Assembly: GCA_024699855.1 (NCBI GenBank)
Contig: JAMPIQ010000002.1
Span: forward strand, 2,294,001 to 2,358,000
Origin: Aphelenchoides besseyi
Lineage: Eukaryota; Nematoda; Chromadorea; Rhabditida; Aphelenchoididae
Direction: 5' to 3'
Length of the DNA: 64,000 nucleotides
The notes below the pieces were generated by a model. It was not told where the DNA came from. It was given only the letters and a program-made list of their open reading frames with translations, and ran no database searches. Of the stretch, positions 11,993 to 24,400 are shown one piece after another; the stretch's first letter is position 1, and each line of letters starts with the position of its first letter. The position numbers were made by a program, and so were the translations under genes.

Positions 11993-14900
11993 TCAGAAGT
12001 GAACATTTCGATTCATTTGATAACGATTTGTACTGTCGCTGTAGAAGGACGATGCCGAGAGGCCCAAAGTCGGACGATAGGCGGTAAACTGCATTCGCGA
12101 GTGGTCGCGAAGAAGACCCCGACGTCGCAGTTTGGCTGCTGTTGATTCGCGTCGTCGAAACAGATTCATGCAAAGAACGGTGACGCCGAATATCAAAACA
12201 CCAAGAACAAGGAATGCTGGACCCAAGAAGATTAAGAAACCGCGATGTGTGTCTGAACGCCCAACTGTTGATGCACCTTCTTCGCTCAACTCGACGGGAC
12301 TCAAAAGTGTTTGAGTTAAGGCGGCAATTGAGTTGTCGTTGAATGCCGACTGTTCCATTAGAACGTTGTCGAGAATGATCGGAACAAGCGACGAGTTCAA
12401 AGCACAAACACTCAAACCGTAAGATCGTTGAGCGACATCAAGTGGATTTGTCATTGAAAACTCGTAAGGTCGTTGACCAAAAGTATCGGCGTTTTTGTCC
12501 ATTTTCTGAAGATATTTTAAGACCAATTGACTTGCCACCACCAACCTCAATACTCAACATCGCGTGCTCTTTACTCGGTCGCTTGGCAAACGCATAAGAA
12601 ACCCGGGAACCAGCGGTTTTCGATCGCGAGTCCAATTCACCAAACTCGAGATACAGTTTGTCGTAAGTGGAATCGTTGCGAAGTAGTGATGCAATAGTCG
12701 AACTGTACAATCGAAGTGTTTTGGTTTGATTATGATAAATGGCGCGAAGATCATGAACACTCGGACAATAAACACCGCGAATGCACGGGACATTTGATTT
12801 CGGACATTCACAACTGAAAGGTAAACCAAGTAATCAGTTGAAATGGTCGAGTTTCATACCGCAAATCGTCCAAACATCCAAACTCACAAACCACACCGCT
12901 TCGTTGTTTACACGGTTGTGAGCTTTTTTGTTGATGTAATCGAACTTCTTGACCACGTGAACGATTTTCGTTGGATTCACTGCTTCTACTTGGTGTCGTG
13001 AACGCGACAAGATCGACCTTTCCTGCCAAAGCACCTTCAGTTGACTCGACTGGTAGAGTTGTCGAGGTTTCTGTCTTAGTAGTTGTCGTCGTGACTGTGC
13101 TTGTTGAGGTTGTAGATGACGGTGTAGTTGTGATGCTTTCAGTTGTCGATTCAGTTCGAAAGATCTTGGCGACCGTAATATTTTCAATTTCTTCGTTCGT
13201 TTCTGTTGGCTTTAAATTCTCTTCTTCGACGTCTTGATTCTCGCTCAAATCGGAAAAATCGCTTTCCGGCGTTGTGTTTGGACTCAACGGAATCACTGCG
13301 TCTGTGCTCAACTGCAATGGAACAACTCAAACGACACAAACTGCTTGGTACTTACGGTTTTGCTGTGCTTTTGTTGGGGCAAAAGTTCGTCGATTGGCGA
13401 AGTTGATGAATCGGGTGGAACGATTCCGATCGCCGATTTAACTATCGCATTGCCCCGTGCCACATTCGTGCAGTTGTTTCCACGACATTCAACAACGGGA
13501 ATAAACGGATGCGATGGACCGTCTTCGATCTTCGCACAATCGATGCAATTCAAAGCTAAGAAGATCGTTCAGTTCGTCAAAGCTGTTTTCTTACCGTCAC
13601 TCGGACATTCGGCGCAAATAAACGGCACTACAGGGACAACTTCGAATGGCGGTTTTGCACGATTGATCGAATAGATTCCACAACTTCAAAGAACAAATTA
13701 TGTTTCCTTCAACCCTCAAACCTACATCTGAATTCCGTATTCAATGCCACTTCTTGCCGTGAGTTCACTGTTCGTTATATTGCCGGGTATTTTGAAATTC
13801 TCAGGATTAATGATCTTCCTTGAAATGAACGGTCGAGCTCCCTGAAGCAAAACAGTTCTCGATCTCTTCAATTCCACTCACCACTTGATCTGCTAATCCA
13901 AACTTCAAAATATAATGCAACGGTTGGATTTGTTTTGGAGGCTGCCAAACGACCATCGCTTTTCCATCTCGACCCCAAACATCAACAACATCCGCACATT
14001 GGGGTGTCATTTCTAAATTCTATATAACTTCTTCTCGACCTTATTTCCAACCTTTTTGACAGAACTTTAGATCTAAAATTGCAACAATCAGTACCAACAA
14101 CAGAATTCGACTACTTACCTGGAAACTTTTGACAATCCAACTCAATGGACGCTTGAATATCGTGGCTATCAACTCGAACACAACGCGGCAGCATACGAAC
14201 TTCGACCAAAATTCGACACTTCTCTTGAAGCACATCGATGGGCAAGTTCAAGTGCATTCGTGCTCCCCCTTCGACTAATTCAACTCGCGGTTGTGTGAGT
14301 TTGTCCTCCGGAATTTGACATCGAATTGGATAGGCGATCGGTTTCTCGTAGCCGTAAACATCGGCATCGTCATAACCTGAAAGCGAGTTGTCTCCTTCAT
14401 CACATTCTCGTCTTCACCTCGAGGATTGTGCCACGAAACGAAGACGTGAAGTGACTGTTCGTCTGATGACTGTCGTGGAGCATCCAATCGAATCTAAAGA
14501 AGAAAAATGACAATATAAACAACTCTATTGATCTACGGAATCGGGTGGAACAACGAAACGTGGTAGTGAAACGGGAATCGCACGTGGTCGGAAAACGACG
14601 AGCTGTAAAGCCGGATCGGTGGACCGTAAGACTACAATCGCTCGAAACTGATAATCTCGGCACGCGTCAGGAATATTGAACGTGATTTGTGGACTCGACG
14701 ATGCACCCTAAACACCCGATTAATTAAATGACCTCAAACGAACATACCGCAAAGACCCAGTTCTCAGCATCTCCGCTAATCGTCGAATATCTGAAACGAC
14801 AACTAACCTCCGTTCTTCGCAGACAAACTCACTCAAAAATATAAATGAAGGCACCGTTGTATGGCTCCATTTTGATGAAAATCGTGCGAACATCTTTGTA

Positions 14901-15164
14901 GGCGGTTTCAACGTGCGGTATCGCTCCAACCATCGCTTGTTTCATCGACTCTTCGGTAACCAAATTGCACGGTTGCAACTCGATGCTTAGCGGACAGTTG
15001 CAGTAAACGGCTTTCGGTGTTCCGGCCGACACGCATTTCGTGTAACACTCGACGGCACAACGAGCTCGTTTGCTTGCAAAAGACGACTGAGAGGGTTGTG
15101 CTCGAGCAGACTCCAAAATCGAGAGTATAAACACAAGAATCAGAAGATGCCCAGTGGGTCGCAT
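11993..15164 (-). CDS. type I transmembrane receptor-like protein with Fn3-like domains and Ser/Thr-rich stalk
   Basis: The start at 15164 opens a signal peptide (MRPTGHLLILVFILSILESA). A cysteine-rich module follows (CAVECYTKC...YCNCP...LQPC), then beta-rich Fn3-like domains over many short exons (14833-15164, 14749-14790, 14537-14707, 14418-14493, exon ending at 14376, and more). One Fn3-like unit reads VVWQPPKQIQPLHYILKFG. Next are CxxC pairs (FICAECPSD, NCIDCAK), a long Thr/Ser-rich stalk near 13000-13180, another Cys-containing domain, the membrane helix PAFLVLGVLIFGVTVLCMNL near 12190-12250 and a basic tail ending FQ/NRYQMNRNVHF-like at 11993. A 42-base exon is included. The modular extracellular layout suggests adhesion or ligand binding (inference). 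It resembles anosmin or cytokine-receptor architecture only loosely, so I assign no name. Confidence 0.75.
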
Positions 15165-17440
15165 TCTGTCGATTAGGTGGAACACAAACACTGAAAAAAC
15201 AAAAGCAGTGAACGAAGATGTCCGTTTCTTGTGCTCGTCTACGGACGGCAATTTCGTGGAGAAGTACAAGTACTTAAGCTCGCGGAACATGAATCGCTCC
15301 ATTTCGTACAAAACGCAAATTACCGTCGCCGACTTTCTTTGTCGGCGGAAAGGGAAATTTCGCACTCGAAAGTTACCCGGCAGTTTCATCGGATTCGCAA
15401 TGAAAATGCGGCAAATCGACGATCGGAAGTCCGAGAATCCAACCGAAACAACGTGGACCCTACGCGCGAAAACAGGTTGTCGCAAACAAGTTGCATAATC
15501 GAATTGGAGAGTGATGGTCAATGGAGTTACTCGCTTAAGCCATTACTGTGCAATGAAATCAACGGGCGTCTCAGACAAAGTGCCGAAAACCAACCGGCTG
15601 TCGTGCGAATCAAGTCGAGAGTTTCGAACGAAAGAAAAATTGATGAGCGACGTGCTAACGAGCTGGAACGGGCGCCCAAATGGGGAAACCGCTCAATATC
15701 TCGGGATTACGTCGATTAGACGAGATCGAAAGCAATTGCAGTCCACTTCACGAGAATCGTCGTAATGGGCATAAGAGTCGTGGAGAACGGATCGTTGAGA
15801 AGTTCCCCAATTGTTACTTGAAAGCCTCCAAGCAGCCCAACCATGTACTAACGAAGAAAGAAGTTTTTCGCTCATAAACCCAATTATAATCGTCCAAGCG
15901 AAATGACCCTTCAGTTCGATTTCCGTTATTCAAATCGCACAACAATTAGCGTAAAAAGAGGCTCAGACCACAAAACGAACCACCAACCTCAAATCGTAAC
16001 AAAAACTAATCCACGACCTTAAGAGTTTTTGGTAAACGAGAATCCAATTAAAAAATTTGATTGGTCGTCGAAGCGTAAATTTCATTTGCCGTTTTGTTTT
16101 TCGCAAAAAGGTCAACAGGTCACGAATGCACACAGAAGGACCACCGACTGTGGGTGTACACAACGGTTTTTGTGCGGATTTTCGTAATCCCACAGCGATC
16201 TTTCTCCAACGACTTCCTTTCGACTTCTTGATTTCCACCGCAAACCATTTCCCTCAACTATTATTTCGCGACACCACTTTCGGAGAGCGAACTCCAATTT
16301 GCGATTTTCGGCGAAAACCGCCGATCGTCAGGATTCCGAACGTTCCGAAATTGTTGCGCACGAAACCAACCATCGTTGTTGAACTGAAAGTTCAAATCAG
16401 GTACCATCAGGAGCGAAAACATTTGATTGGCATTTCAATTTTGTTTGTGAACTCGGACGGCAATCTTTCGGTCATTTGCGAGTTGTCGTCGAGACGCCGA
16501 GAGATGAGTCAACGAAGGCAAACATTTCGATGCTGAGCACGAGGATGATAACCGACGCATTCCGGCCGTTGACTCGTCATAACTCTACGCAGTTTACAAC
16601 CTTTTCGTTTCTCGAAACTCGAGATTTCGAGTACTCGGTTTTTGTACTTTCGACTTTTCATCGTCTACACCACTTAATCCCCTCAGGAGGAGGATAGCAC
16701 TCAAATGAGCGTTGTGCCCGGTTAATCCAAGAGGAAGCTCGTTAATCGCTCCGTCTTTTTCGAAGCCTACAAACGTGATCACACACAAGTTCCTTATTCC
16801 ACAAAATGCGCAGTTACGTTCACCCGTTGTTGAAACAACACGCTCGTGAAAAGGAAGAACAGCGGAGCCACGGCGTTAGAGACGTGTTTTTGCCCGATTG
16901 TCTTTTCCGCCTCTTATACGATTTGTTTGCTGAGCTGGTGCGCGCGTTTTTTGGGTCCTGTTTTTGTTCCAATTGATATCTTCGACGACCATCATCACCA
17001 AAACGATGTCCGTGGACCCGCGTATCAAATGGATTTCTCGAGTGGCGAGTTCAATATCCAAATGTAAGACAATTGAGTTGAAAGGTTTCGGGGCGGTGCA
17101 CTCGTCGACACGAATCCCTACAACTCACGAGGTTGTTGGCAAGTTTGCGTCGAATCGCCGCGATGAATGAAATCCATCTTGGGCGCATTCGAAATTGACT
17201 TTTGTTCCATCGGATTTGAAAAGCTGGTAATTTATTCACTTCCCGAATATTCTTTTCGTTTTCATAAACAAAAAGACTCCCTTTGAAGTGAACGAGGAGA
17301 CCAAACGGCACCAAATTGGGTTGTCGATTTAACGTCTGAATTCAATTAGCAACGTTCCACAATCACACGCGACTTTTCAATTCGATTAAGCAGACGGTTG
17401 ATATTCATAACACTCGACTTTTTTTCATTCTTTTGCCAAC
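15165..17440. other. 2.3-kb intergenic region between divergent genes
   Basis: It separates the minus-strand Fn3-like gene and the plus-strand one-TM gene, so it should hold both promoters. No splice-consistent coding sequence or RNA gene was recognised. Open frames here are basic and low in hydrophobic residues, and look like chance. Confidence 0.45.
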
Positions 17441-18081
17441 ATGACCGCACTGTTTTCAGCCATGAGTGTTGATTCTGAGATTGTACGTGTTCGTGATGCC
17501 ATCAAACGTGTTCATTCAACGATCATTGGTCTTACCGGTGGCATTCAAAACATCACCGAAAACATTGACCATCGACTCGACGGATTCACGTCCGAAATTC
17601 GTGGAGTTCAGGACGATGTTTCCAATGTCAAGATGGGCGTCTCGCATATTTCCGATAAAGTTTGTTAAGTCAATCGAAGGTCAGATGACTCTAATGATTT
17701 CAGTTTCCAAATCGTGCACTTTATTTGGGCATTTTGTTGGCCGTCGATCTGTTCATTTGGATGTTGGCTGCTTATCTTCTGTATCGAATTATTCAGAACT
17801 GTCGTTACGGAGTAAAGAACAGTGATCGCATTATTGCCGAGTACGAACAATTGATCTATCATCCCGAGCTCATGGACATTCACGTTCATTTGGCAAAGAA
17901 TCCTCGAGTACCGACTTCTGCACCGAGCGCTGTGGTTGTCGATCGACAAGGAAGGTCGATACCATTGAATGTGCTTCCGCAGCGTTATAACAAACAACAA
18001 ACCGTGTTCTCCAATGAGTTTGCATCGCCGTCAGAAGAACCGCTTTTGTACAACTCACCGGACGAAGGTTGGCTGCGCTGA
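17441..18081 (+). CDS. one-TM family protein B (paralogue of the 11093 gene)
   Basis: Exons 17441-17659 and 17704-18081 give 198 residues. Another ATG at 17462 is possible. The N-terminal exon has no signal peptide and forms an amphipathic, heptad-like helix (IKRVHSTIIGLTGGIQNITE ... VSNVKMGVSHISDK). A phase-0 intron then leads into YLGILLAVDLFIWMLAAYLL, followed by YRIIQNCR, an acidic/hydrophobic stretch and TSAPSAVVVDRQGRSIPLN. Intron position, helix sequence and the APxAVV segment match the gene at 11093. A tail- or signal-anchored protein with a cytosolic coiled coil is the likely form. Polyadenylation signal AATAAA occurs near 18163. Confidence 0.75.
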
Positions 18082-18595
18082 CGAAGCTTCAAAACATGCC
18101 AACAAGTTCATTGAACGGGTCTCCAATTACATGATTCCATTTTTATTATATGTTTATGTTTCCAATAAAAGAACAACTTTTTTAATCTCACTGAAGAGAA
18201 GGTCCAAGGATTACTTTAACGTTAACTGAAACTTATTGCTCACAATCCCTAGAAAGCTTACAATTGTAACGAAATATTGATTGCTGAGTTCAATACAAGA
18301 AACACTGGACATGCTTCTGATATGGTTGGTTGCATTTGAATAAACAAAATTTAATCAATTGAATAACAATATTCTTGGAAACTGCAACTCATCCGTCAGA
18401 ATCGAATGCCCCCGCCATTAGCTGAACTAACATTCGTAATGGTTGTAGAAGTTGGCCAATTTGATGCGGACAAATGATCGTTTACACAACGATCGCTGGA
18501 GTTCTAAACAGTTGAATAGTCACTTATGTTCTGTAGCTTTAGCCCACGTAGCAGCTGTGCATACCTCCGGAGCAGAATTCGGTTTAGAATCTCGG
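18082..18595. other. intergenic and promoter region of the 18666 gene
   Basis: AT-rich 3' flank of the one-TM gene followed by upstream sequence of the secreted-protein gene. No other feature was recognised. Confidence 0.4.
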
Positions 18596-18603
18596 TATAA
18601 AAA
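18596..18603 (+). promoter_or_regulatory. TATA box of the charge-segregated secreted protein
   Basis: TATAAAAA lies 70 bases before the ATG at 18666, the expected spacing for a TATA promoter with a short 5' UTR. Confidence 0.55.
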
Positions 18604-18665
18604 GGTCGTTGAAGCGTTCGTTAAAACCAGGACGTTCAGTCTACCCTATTACATTCGATCGCATC

Positions 18666-19386
18666 ATGCAATCGATCTCCGTTCTTATCCTCGCTCTTTT
18701 GCCGTGTTTGGCTTTGGCCGATAACGTTACCTTGTCTGAAGAAACTCGTCACGATTTGACCATTAGCGGATCGAGTGTCGGAGGCGATATCATCATTGAC
18801 GGTGAGTTTCGATCTTTGGTGCTGTTCAATTTGCTTTAGGATCAACCGGTCAAAATGTGCATGTTGATAATTCACAGGTTAAAGGATCGCTATTTTTTGT
18901 GAACGGTTGCGCAGGTTTGTTTTGAAAACCCAACAAGTTCCAACAATCGTTGTAGTGTACAACAATATGATCCACGAATGCGATGGCACTCAACACCAAA
19001 TGAATGCAATGCAACGAACTCGTCTTCGTAAACGTATTGCTCAAATCAAACGTGCACAAAGAGCTCAGAAGGGTGGGAAGTCCAAGAAGAACAACAAGCG
19101 AAAGGGCAAACCAGTAAACAAAAAGAACAAGAAGAACCCTCGTAAAGCTGCTGGTAAGAAGAGTCGCAAACAAGCTGGTCGTCGTAACCGAATGAAGAAA
19201 CATGGACGACGCATGCGTGGAGCTCATCTTCCGGGCAAATGGTCACCATGTAACACATGCAAGGGCGAAGATGAAGGCGAAGGAGGACCAGACGGCGAAG
19301 ATGAAGGCAAAGAAGGACACGAAGGCGAAGATGAAGGTAAAGGAGGATTCGAGGGCGAAGATGAAAACAAAGGAGGATTCAACTAA
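18666..19386 (+). CDS. secreted protein with Lys/Arg-rich middle and Gly/Glu/Asp-rich repeat tail
   Basis: Three exons (18666-18801, 18840-18914, 18956-19386) give 213 residues. The signal peptide is MQSISVLILALLPCLALA. A short beta-strand-like domain (DLTISGSSVGGDIIIDG ... GSLFFVNGC) contains regularly spaced Gly/Val/Ile and two cysteines. The next 80 or so residues are extremely basic (for example KKNNKRKGKPVNKKNKKN), then the tail switches to repeats of a GEDEGKxGxE type. A secreted polycation joined to a polyanion suggests self-association, mineral or matrix binding, or an antimicrobial role, all inference. No database family comes to mind. The TATA box at 18596 and clean splice sites support a real gene. 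Confidence 0.75.
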
Positions 19387-19454
19387 AAGAACGGAATGAT
19401 TGTTGTTAAAGAAATTCGAAAATTTTATTAAACTGGTTTATTTATTCTACGTTT

Positions 19455-21172
19455 CTAAAAGAAACAATCGGTTGTTGCGAGATAGCGTATTTCCGTCCGC
19501 CTGTGAACAACTAGCGTGGAATCTAATTGCTTCTTCTCGTATTTGCTTAGTTGTCTGATACACGAAGGTAAATGTTGTGGACGAGGCAGTTGACAATCTA
19601 ACGGATTGGGACAGAAAGTTTGATTGCGATGCAATTGAAGACCGATGTCCAAATAGCACTCGGACATCGAATCGAACCAAACGTTGTTCACAGGTAGATG
19701 ATTGAAAGCATTCTCGACCTTTGAGTTCGATTTAATTCGTCGTACAAAGTCCAAGTGTACTCCCGAGTAGTCGATTTCGTTTACATACGCGTCCATTGGA
19801 AGACTCTGAAGAGCATTCAACCAGTGGATTCGCTCGAAAACAAACCCAATTCCTCTCAAAAATGTAATTTCGCAAATGCAAAACCATTGACTCGTTCGTA
19901 TCCAATCGCACATGTTTGTATCCTCTCAGCAGATCCAAATTAACGTCCGGACGATGCATAATCCCTTGGCGAATTCTGCGTGGAATCGCCACACTTTTGC
20001 CGGGTACAATCGGAGTTAAGTTGTCGAAGCTGATATGCGATAACGAGTCGGTCAAATTGAAGTCTCGTGGATTCTTAGCTAAATGACATCAATCACGAAT
20101 GCTGCAAAAATGACACCCAACCGTATCGGATTGCGGTTCCCGGATTGCGGTAAAACTCGAAGCTTGCCGCAAGTGGAAATCGACTTGCCAACCAACTCAT
20201 TTCTTCGTAAATCGATTTGAAGTGTCGAGGAATAAGCACGTCGTCGAAATCGGAAAAGATGATGAAATCTGAGTGTCGGTATTCGTACAAACATTCCGTG
20301 TTGCTGACAATCTGATTGAAGAACTCAACATCGTGATTTGGATCGTTTTGCTTCGACTACAAACAGGAACTCAATGGTCATCGGCGCAATCTTACCTCTT
20401 TTGAAAGCACCACTCCATCGGCCAAATTCACAATTCCCAAACGTTCGTAGTGCTTCAAAATGACGTGTAATTCTTTTAGAACGCTAATAATCGGAATGTG
20501 AAAGAAATCAACATCGTGAAATCGGTACATTTCGATGGCCGTCAACGCCACTCTCCAGTTATCGAAGGAAAACATTCTCGCAAAACAAACAACTAAGCCA
20601 AAACGCTTTCTATTTGGATGTCTAATTGGCAACTAAAAACAATAGATCAGAACCCCAAAGTGAAACTAAACACACACCTCAATCTCGTTTCTATTCTTTT
20701 GATCAGTCAAACGAATACGAGATGAGGGCGAAGAGAATTGACAGTCGATATGATGATTCCAAAATCGACATGACGGTACTCCTGAAAGCGAATGGAAGTC
20801 AGAGGAACATCTGAATTCACTTACCGCCCATTGGAGAGATCTGTGCTTTTACCCGCTCGTCAAACTGATTCACGCAGTAGAATTCGGGCCATTTCGCTGG
20901 TTGAGGTCCCAGAGCAATCAGTCGAATCGTATACTCGGCACCGTCTCTTAAATCTGTACTTTAAACCAATCAAAAATCACTGCCAACTCAAGCAAATCCA
21001 ACGAATAAGCGGAAGAAACGAAAAGATCCAACTTTTCTTTCCTTGTTTTGAACCTTCGAATAACTCGCTTCTCCCGTTCCTCTTCATCGACACCGCTCCA
21101 GTTGAACAGATGTTGTGCATAGAAGATCAGCAAATAAACCGCTAGAATTGCAATCAAGAAATGACGATGCAT
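19455..21172 (-). CDS. GT92 (DUF23) glycosyltransferase, type II Golgi membrane protein
   Basis: The ATG at 21172 starts a signal-anchor (HFLIAILAVYLLIFYAQHLF). An in-frame ATG at 21208 is an alternative. The catalytic part has GT92 hallmarks: FVSSAYSDGAEYTIRLIALG, FGLVVCFARMFSFDNWR, the fold segment VDFFHIPIISVLKELHVILK, and YEYRHSDFIIFSDFDDVLIP with the acidic DFDD metal-binding position. It ends in exons with conserved Cys near 19455-19700. The first intron uses a GTTGGA donor and a TTTAAG acceptor, which restores the frame exactly. GT92 enzymes in worms include galactosyltransferases acting on N-glycan core fucose. The acceptor of this member cannot be read from sequence. The 3' end faces the 18666 gene with about 70 bases between. 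Confidence 0.85.
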
Positions 21173-21443
21173 AGCGTTTTCAATTGGTACACGAGCACAC
21201 TCCACCATCTTCTTGTGGTGACCTCCAACAGTCGTCGACAATCACTCAACACTCATCACATTTCTCTTGATTCTAATCTTCAGACTATTGAGGGAGAAAA
21301 AAAGTTCAAAATGACATTTCCGACGATTTTAATTGAAAATTTTCAATATAAATGATTACAAATAGGAAAACCATTAGTCGGATAAAAATGTAGGAAACAT
21401 TAGGAAAAATATAACCGTATAATCAAAAATCATTGATATGTTG

Positions 21444-24400
21444 TTACGAGTTGAATCGAGTGCCGCCCAAACGATGTTCCGAATACGACAACAGTTCAGT
21501 TAATCGATCAAAATCTACCAGGATATCTGAATCATAATTGTGTTCGCGCATAAATTCAGGCCAAATTGCCTGTTCATCCATCATCCTGAAATGTCCATTT
21601 GCTTTTACAGGCAACAGTTGAACGTACCGCAATTCGTTGAAAATCATTAATCCACGAGCTGCACTTTCGTCAGCTACGTAGATCGGTATTGGTAGAGAAG
21701 TCGGGCAACCTGAGATTTGATGCATGTTACTCAAACAAATGATAAACGTCCGAAGTTGTGCTGGAGTCAAATCCATATCGTTTTTGAGCAACGAATATTG
21801 AGTCAACTGCGCGGTACCCTTAAGTCGCACAATTAGAGAAGCTGATTGTGTACATACCCGGATTGGATTATGTGTTTGAAGGAAGAACTCGGCGAGAAGG
21901 TCTTCACGAGTGAATTCTCCCGCGATGAAATCGCCAACACGCGTATTCTGATATTGATCCCGACCAACGGAAGAAAAGAAACGTTTGTGATGTCGTTTAG
22001 TTGCAATCACCAAATTGAGTTTCAATTTTTTTACGTCAAATTCCTGAAATTTTCTATTTTGTCAAAAACACAACAGAAGTTCAATCACCGAATCTATCGA
22101 CTCGACTGCTTCTTCGTAACCCTGGCGAATTGCTTCAAGCTCGTTGTTCAAAACCATTGAGTACTGTCCCTCGCCGACGCCATCGCGGAAGATGAACAGA
22201 CGATGAGGTATCACCTTTTTCTTTTCGTGTGCTATCTGCACAATCTTCTTGACAGCTTTCACCAAACGAGGTCCCGAAATTTGCTCTTGATTAGTTTCCT
22301 ACAAACGACCATTTAGCTCGTAGCATTGATTTGAGAACTTACTTGATAGAAGAAGTCGGGGGTAAAAGCGTACCGAACTGACGTCTTGTTGCTGCAGATT
22401 CCCACCACTGACGGATACTTGTTCTTCTCGGGCTCGTCGTCTTTGTCTTTCTTTTTGTCTTTGTCTTTGCCTTTGGTTTTCTCTTTCCGAGTCGAAGATG
22501 ATCGAGTTGGATGAGCAACGTCAAGACCGATGACCAACAAATCGTCATTTTTTTCCAAATCCAACATTTCAATCGAAGAGTCAAATACGGGAGCGAAATT
22601 CAGTCCAAAGCACTTGGAATTCAGCTTAAACACTACGTTCTTCATCGTCTGATTTCTCGCGTTAAGATTCTTGCGAACAACGTGCTGAGTGAGAATCTTG
22701 TACAAGGATTCGAACAATTTCAACCTTGAATGGGAGCCTCGCTCATTTTCATGGTCGATGTAGAAGATGTAGTGCTCTTCCGAATGTCTAAAGAGTCTCT
22801 CCATTTTGTCTACTTCCACGTATTCGTAACGCGGCTCAGGTAAACGATTCATACCCGACTCCGCGCAAGCAATCGCAAGATTTTTGATGTACTCTTCGAT
22901 TTGTCTGGCTTGCAATCCACGACCGTAACCGACGATCCACCTTTTAATGTCGCGATTCTTAATGAGAACTCTTGCACGAAGTAACGCATTGAAGTAATCG
23001 CCCTATAAACAACAGATTTCAATTAAACGTTCGATAACAAACCACGTTTTCGCGCGGTTGGATCGTTTGTTCTCCATCACGACTGTTTATACGAATCGTT
23101 GGCGGTATTGAACTGTTAGTGATTTCCACAATGTTCGACTTTGGCAGAACCGTAACTCCGAATTTTTCAAGGAAATCGGCTCCTTCTCCCGTGACCAATC
23201 TTTGCACGTGATAAGTTATTAAGTCGTAACGTTGCTGTGGCGGGATAGGAGCCAAAAGCTGAAATGACAAAAGATTATTTTTACAAAAAAAATACGATTT
23301 ACACTTTCTGGGACCTTTTGCTGTGGAACTAGCTGATTGGGAAACACACGCAAACCATCCAACGGAAAGACAGCGTGTTCATTGTTTCTTGCACGACATC
23401 CACGAAGGTTTTCATTGATCTCATGTTGGTATGTTTCCATAAAATAGTCGGGAACTGATTGCCCTCCCTCAATGTCGTAATCCTGACTGCTAATTGCGCG
23501 GTCAGTGAACCTTTCAAATTTAATGACACGAGCATCAACATAGGTCAACTGCATACGAACGTTGTAGTAGTGTTCCTCAAATTTACGACGATTGCCTTCG
23601 AAAGTTTGCTCTAAGAGTTCGGCCAATGTAACTAATCGACCTCGAATCTGACTTTGGTAAAAGAGGGACCGTTGCACTGAAACTCATGATTTAAAAGAAG
23701 AACAGGAGCAGAAAAATACCATCAAAAACCAAACACAACGACGATTTGTTGATAGCTCTCGCGCCTTTGTAAACGCCCTCTACCGTTTCAAATCCTGAAA
23801 TTGTCGAAAGTCACTGGTGATAGCATTGGATATTACCGGGTTGTCTGAATCTTGCTTGAGTTTCGAACAAAAGTCCTGGACCGCTGACTTGATATCGATT
23901 GCTGAAAAGGTAATGAATTAGCGAACGATACGAAGAACTCACGTCCGAAGCATTGCTTGTGTGGTCAGAAGTTCGATGAAGTTGACCGGCGAACGATCGA
24001 TAATCCCTCTATTCTCTTCCGAACGCAATGCGGGTGTAAAATCGGAATAGCAGACAGATGGATTGGCTTTGTTGGCTTGAATCGTTACTTGAACCGGTCT
24101 TCTACGTACGCAGATTTGTGATTCTGGTGTGAGTCTATTGGGCAGTAATGTTGTCTGAAAACGCAAAAAATGATTTAAGTAGAAAAAACAAGATTACCTC
24201 GATATCCTCAATCTCTTCCTTCATGTACAATGTGTTTGCACCATCGTAGACGTACGAGTCAGGGTAATCCACCAAGACAATCCTTACGATTTCGTAGCAG
24301 CACATTTTGTTTGCAATTTGAAGGCTAAAAAAACATATCAATCTAAAGCCTAAAATATGTTTATACCCGATATCCGTTGGTCTTGTGAGCTCAAACTGAT

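Noticed and set aside
14376..14417. Frame change inside the Fn3-like gene
   Set aside because: It is explained by a 42-base GTGAAG..TTTCAG intron that joins NPRG to YDDADVYGYE.
21320..21355. AT-rich palindrome attgaaaattttcaat
   Set aside because: Short self-complementary AT strings are expected by chance in this AT-rich spacer.
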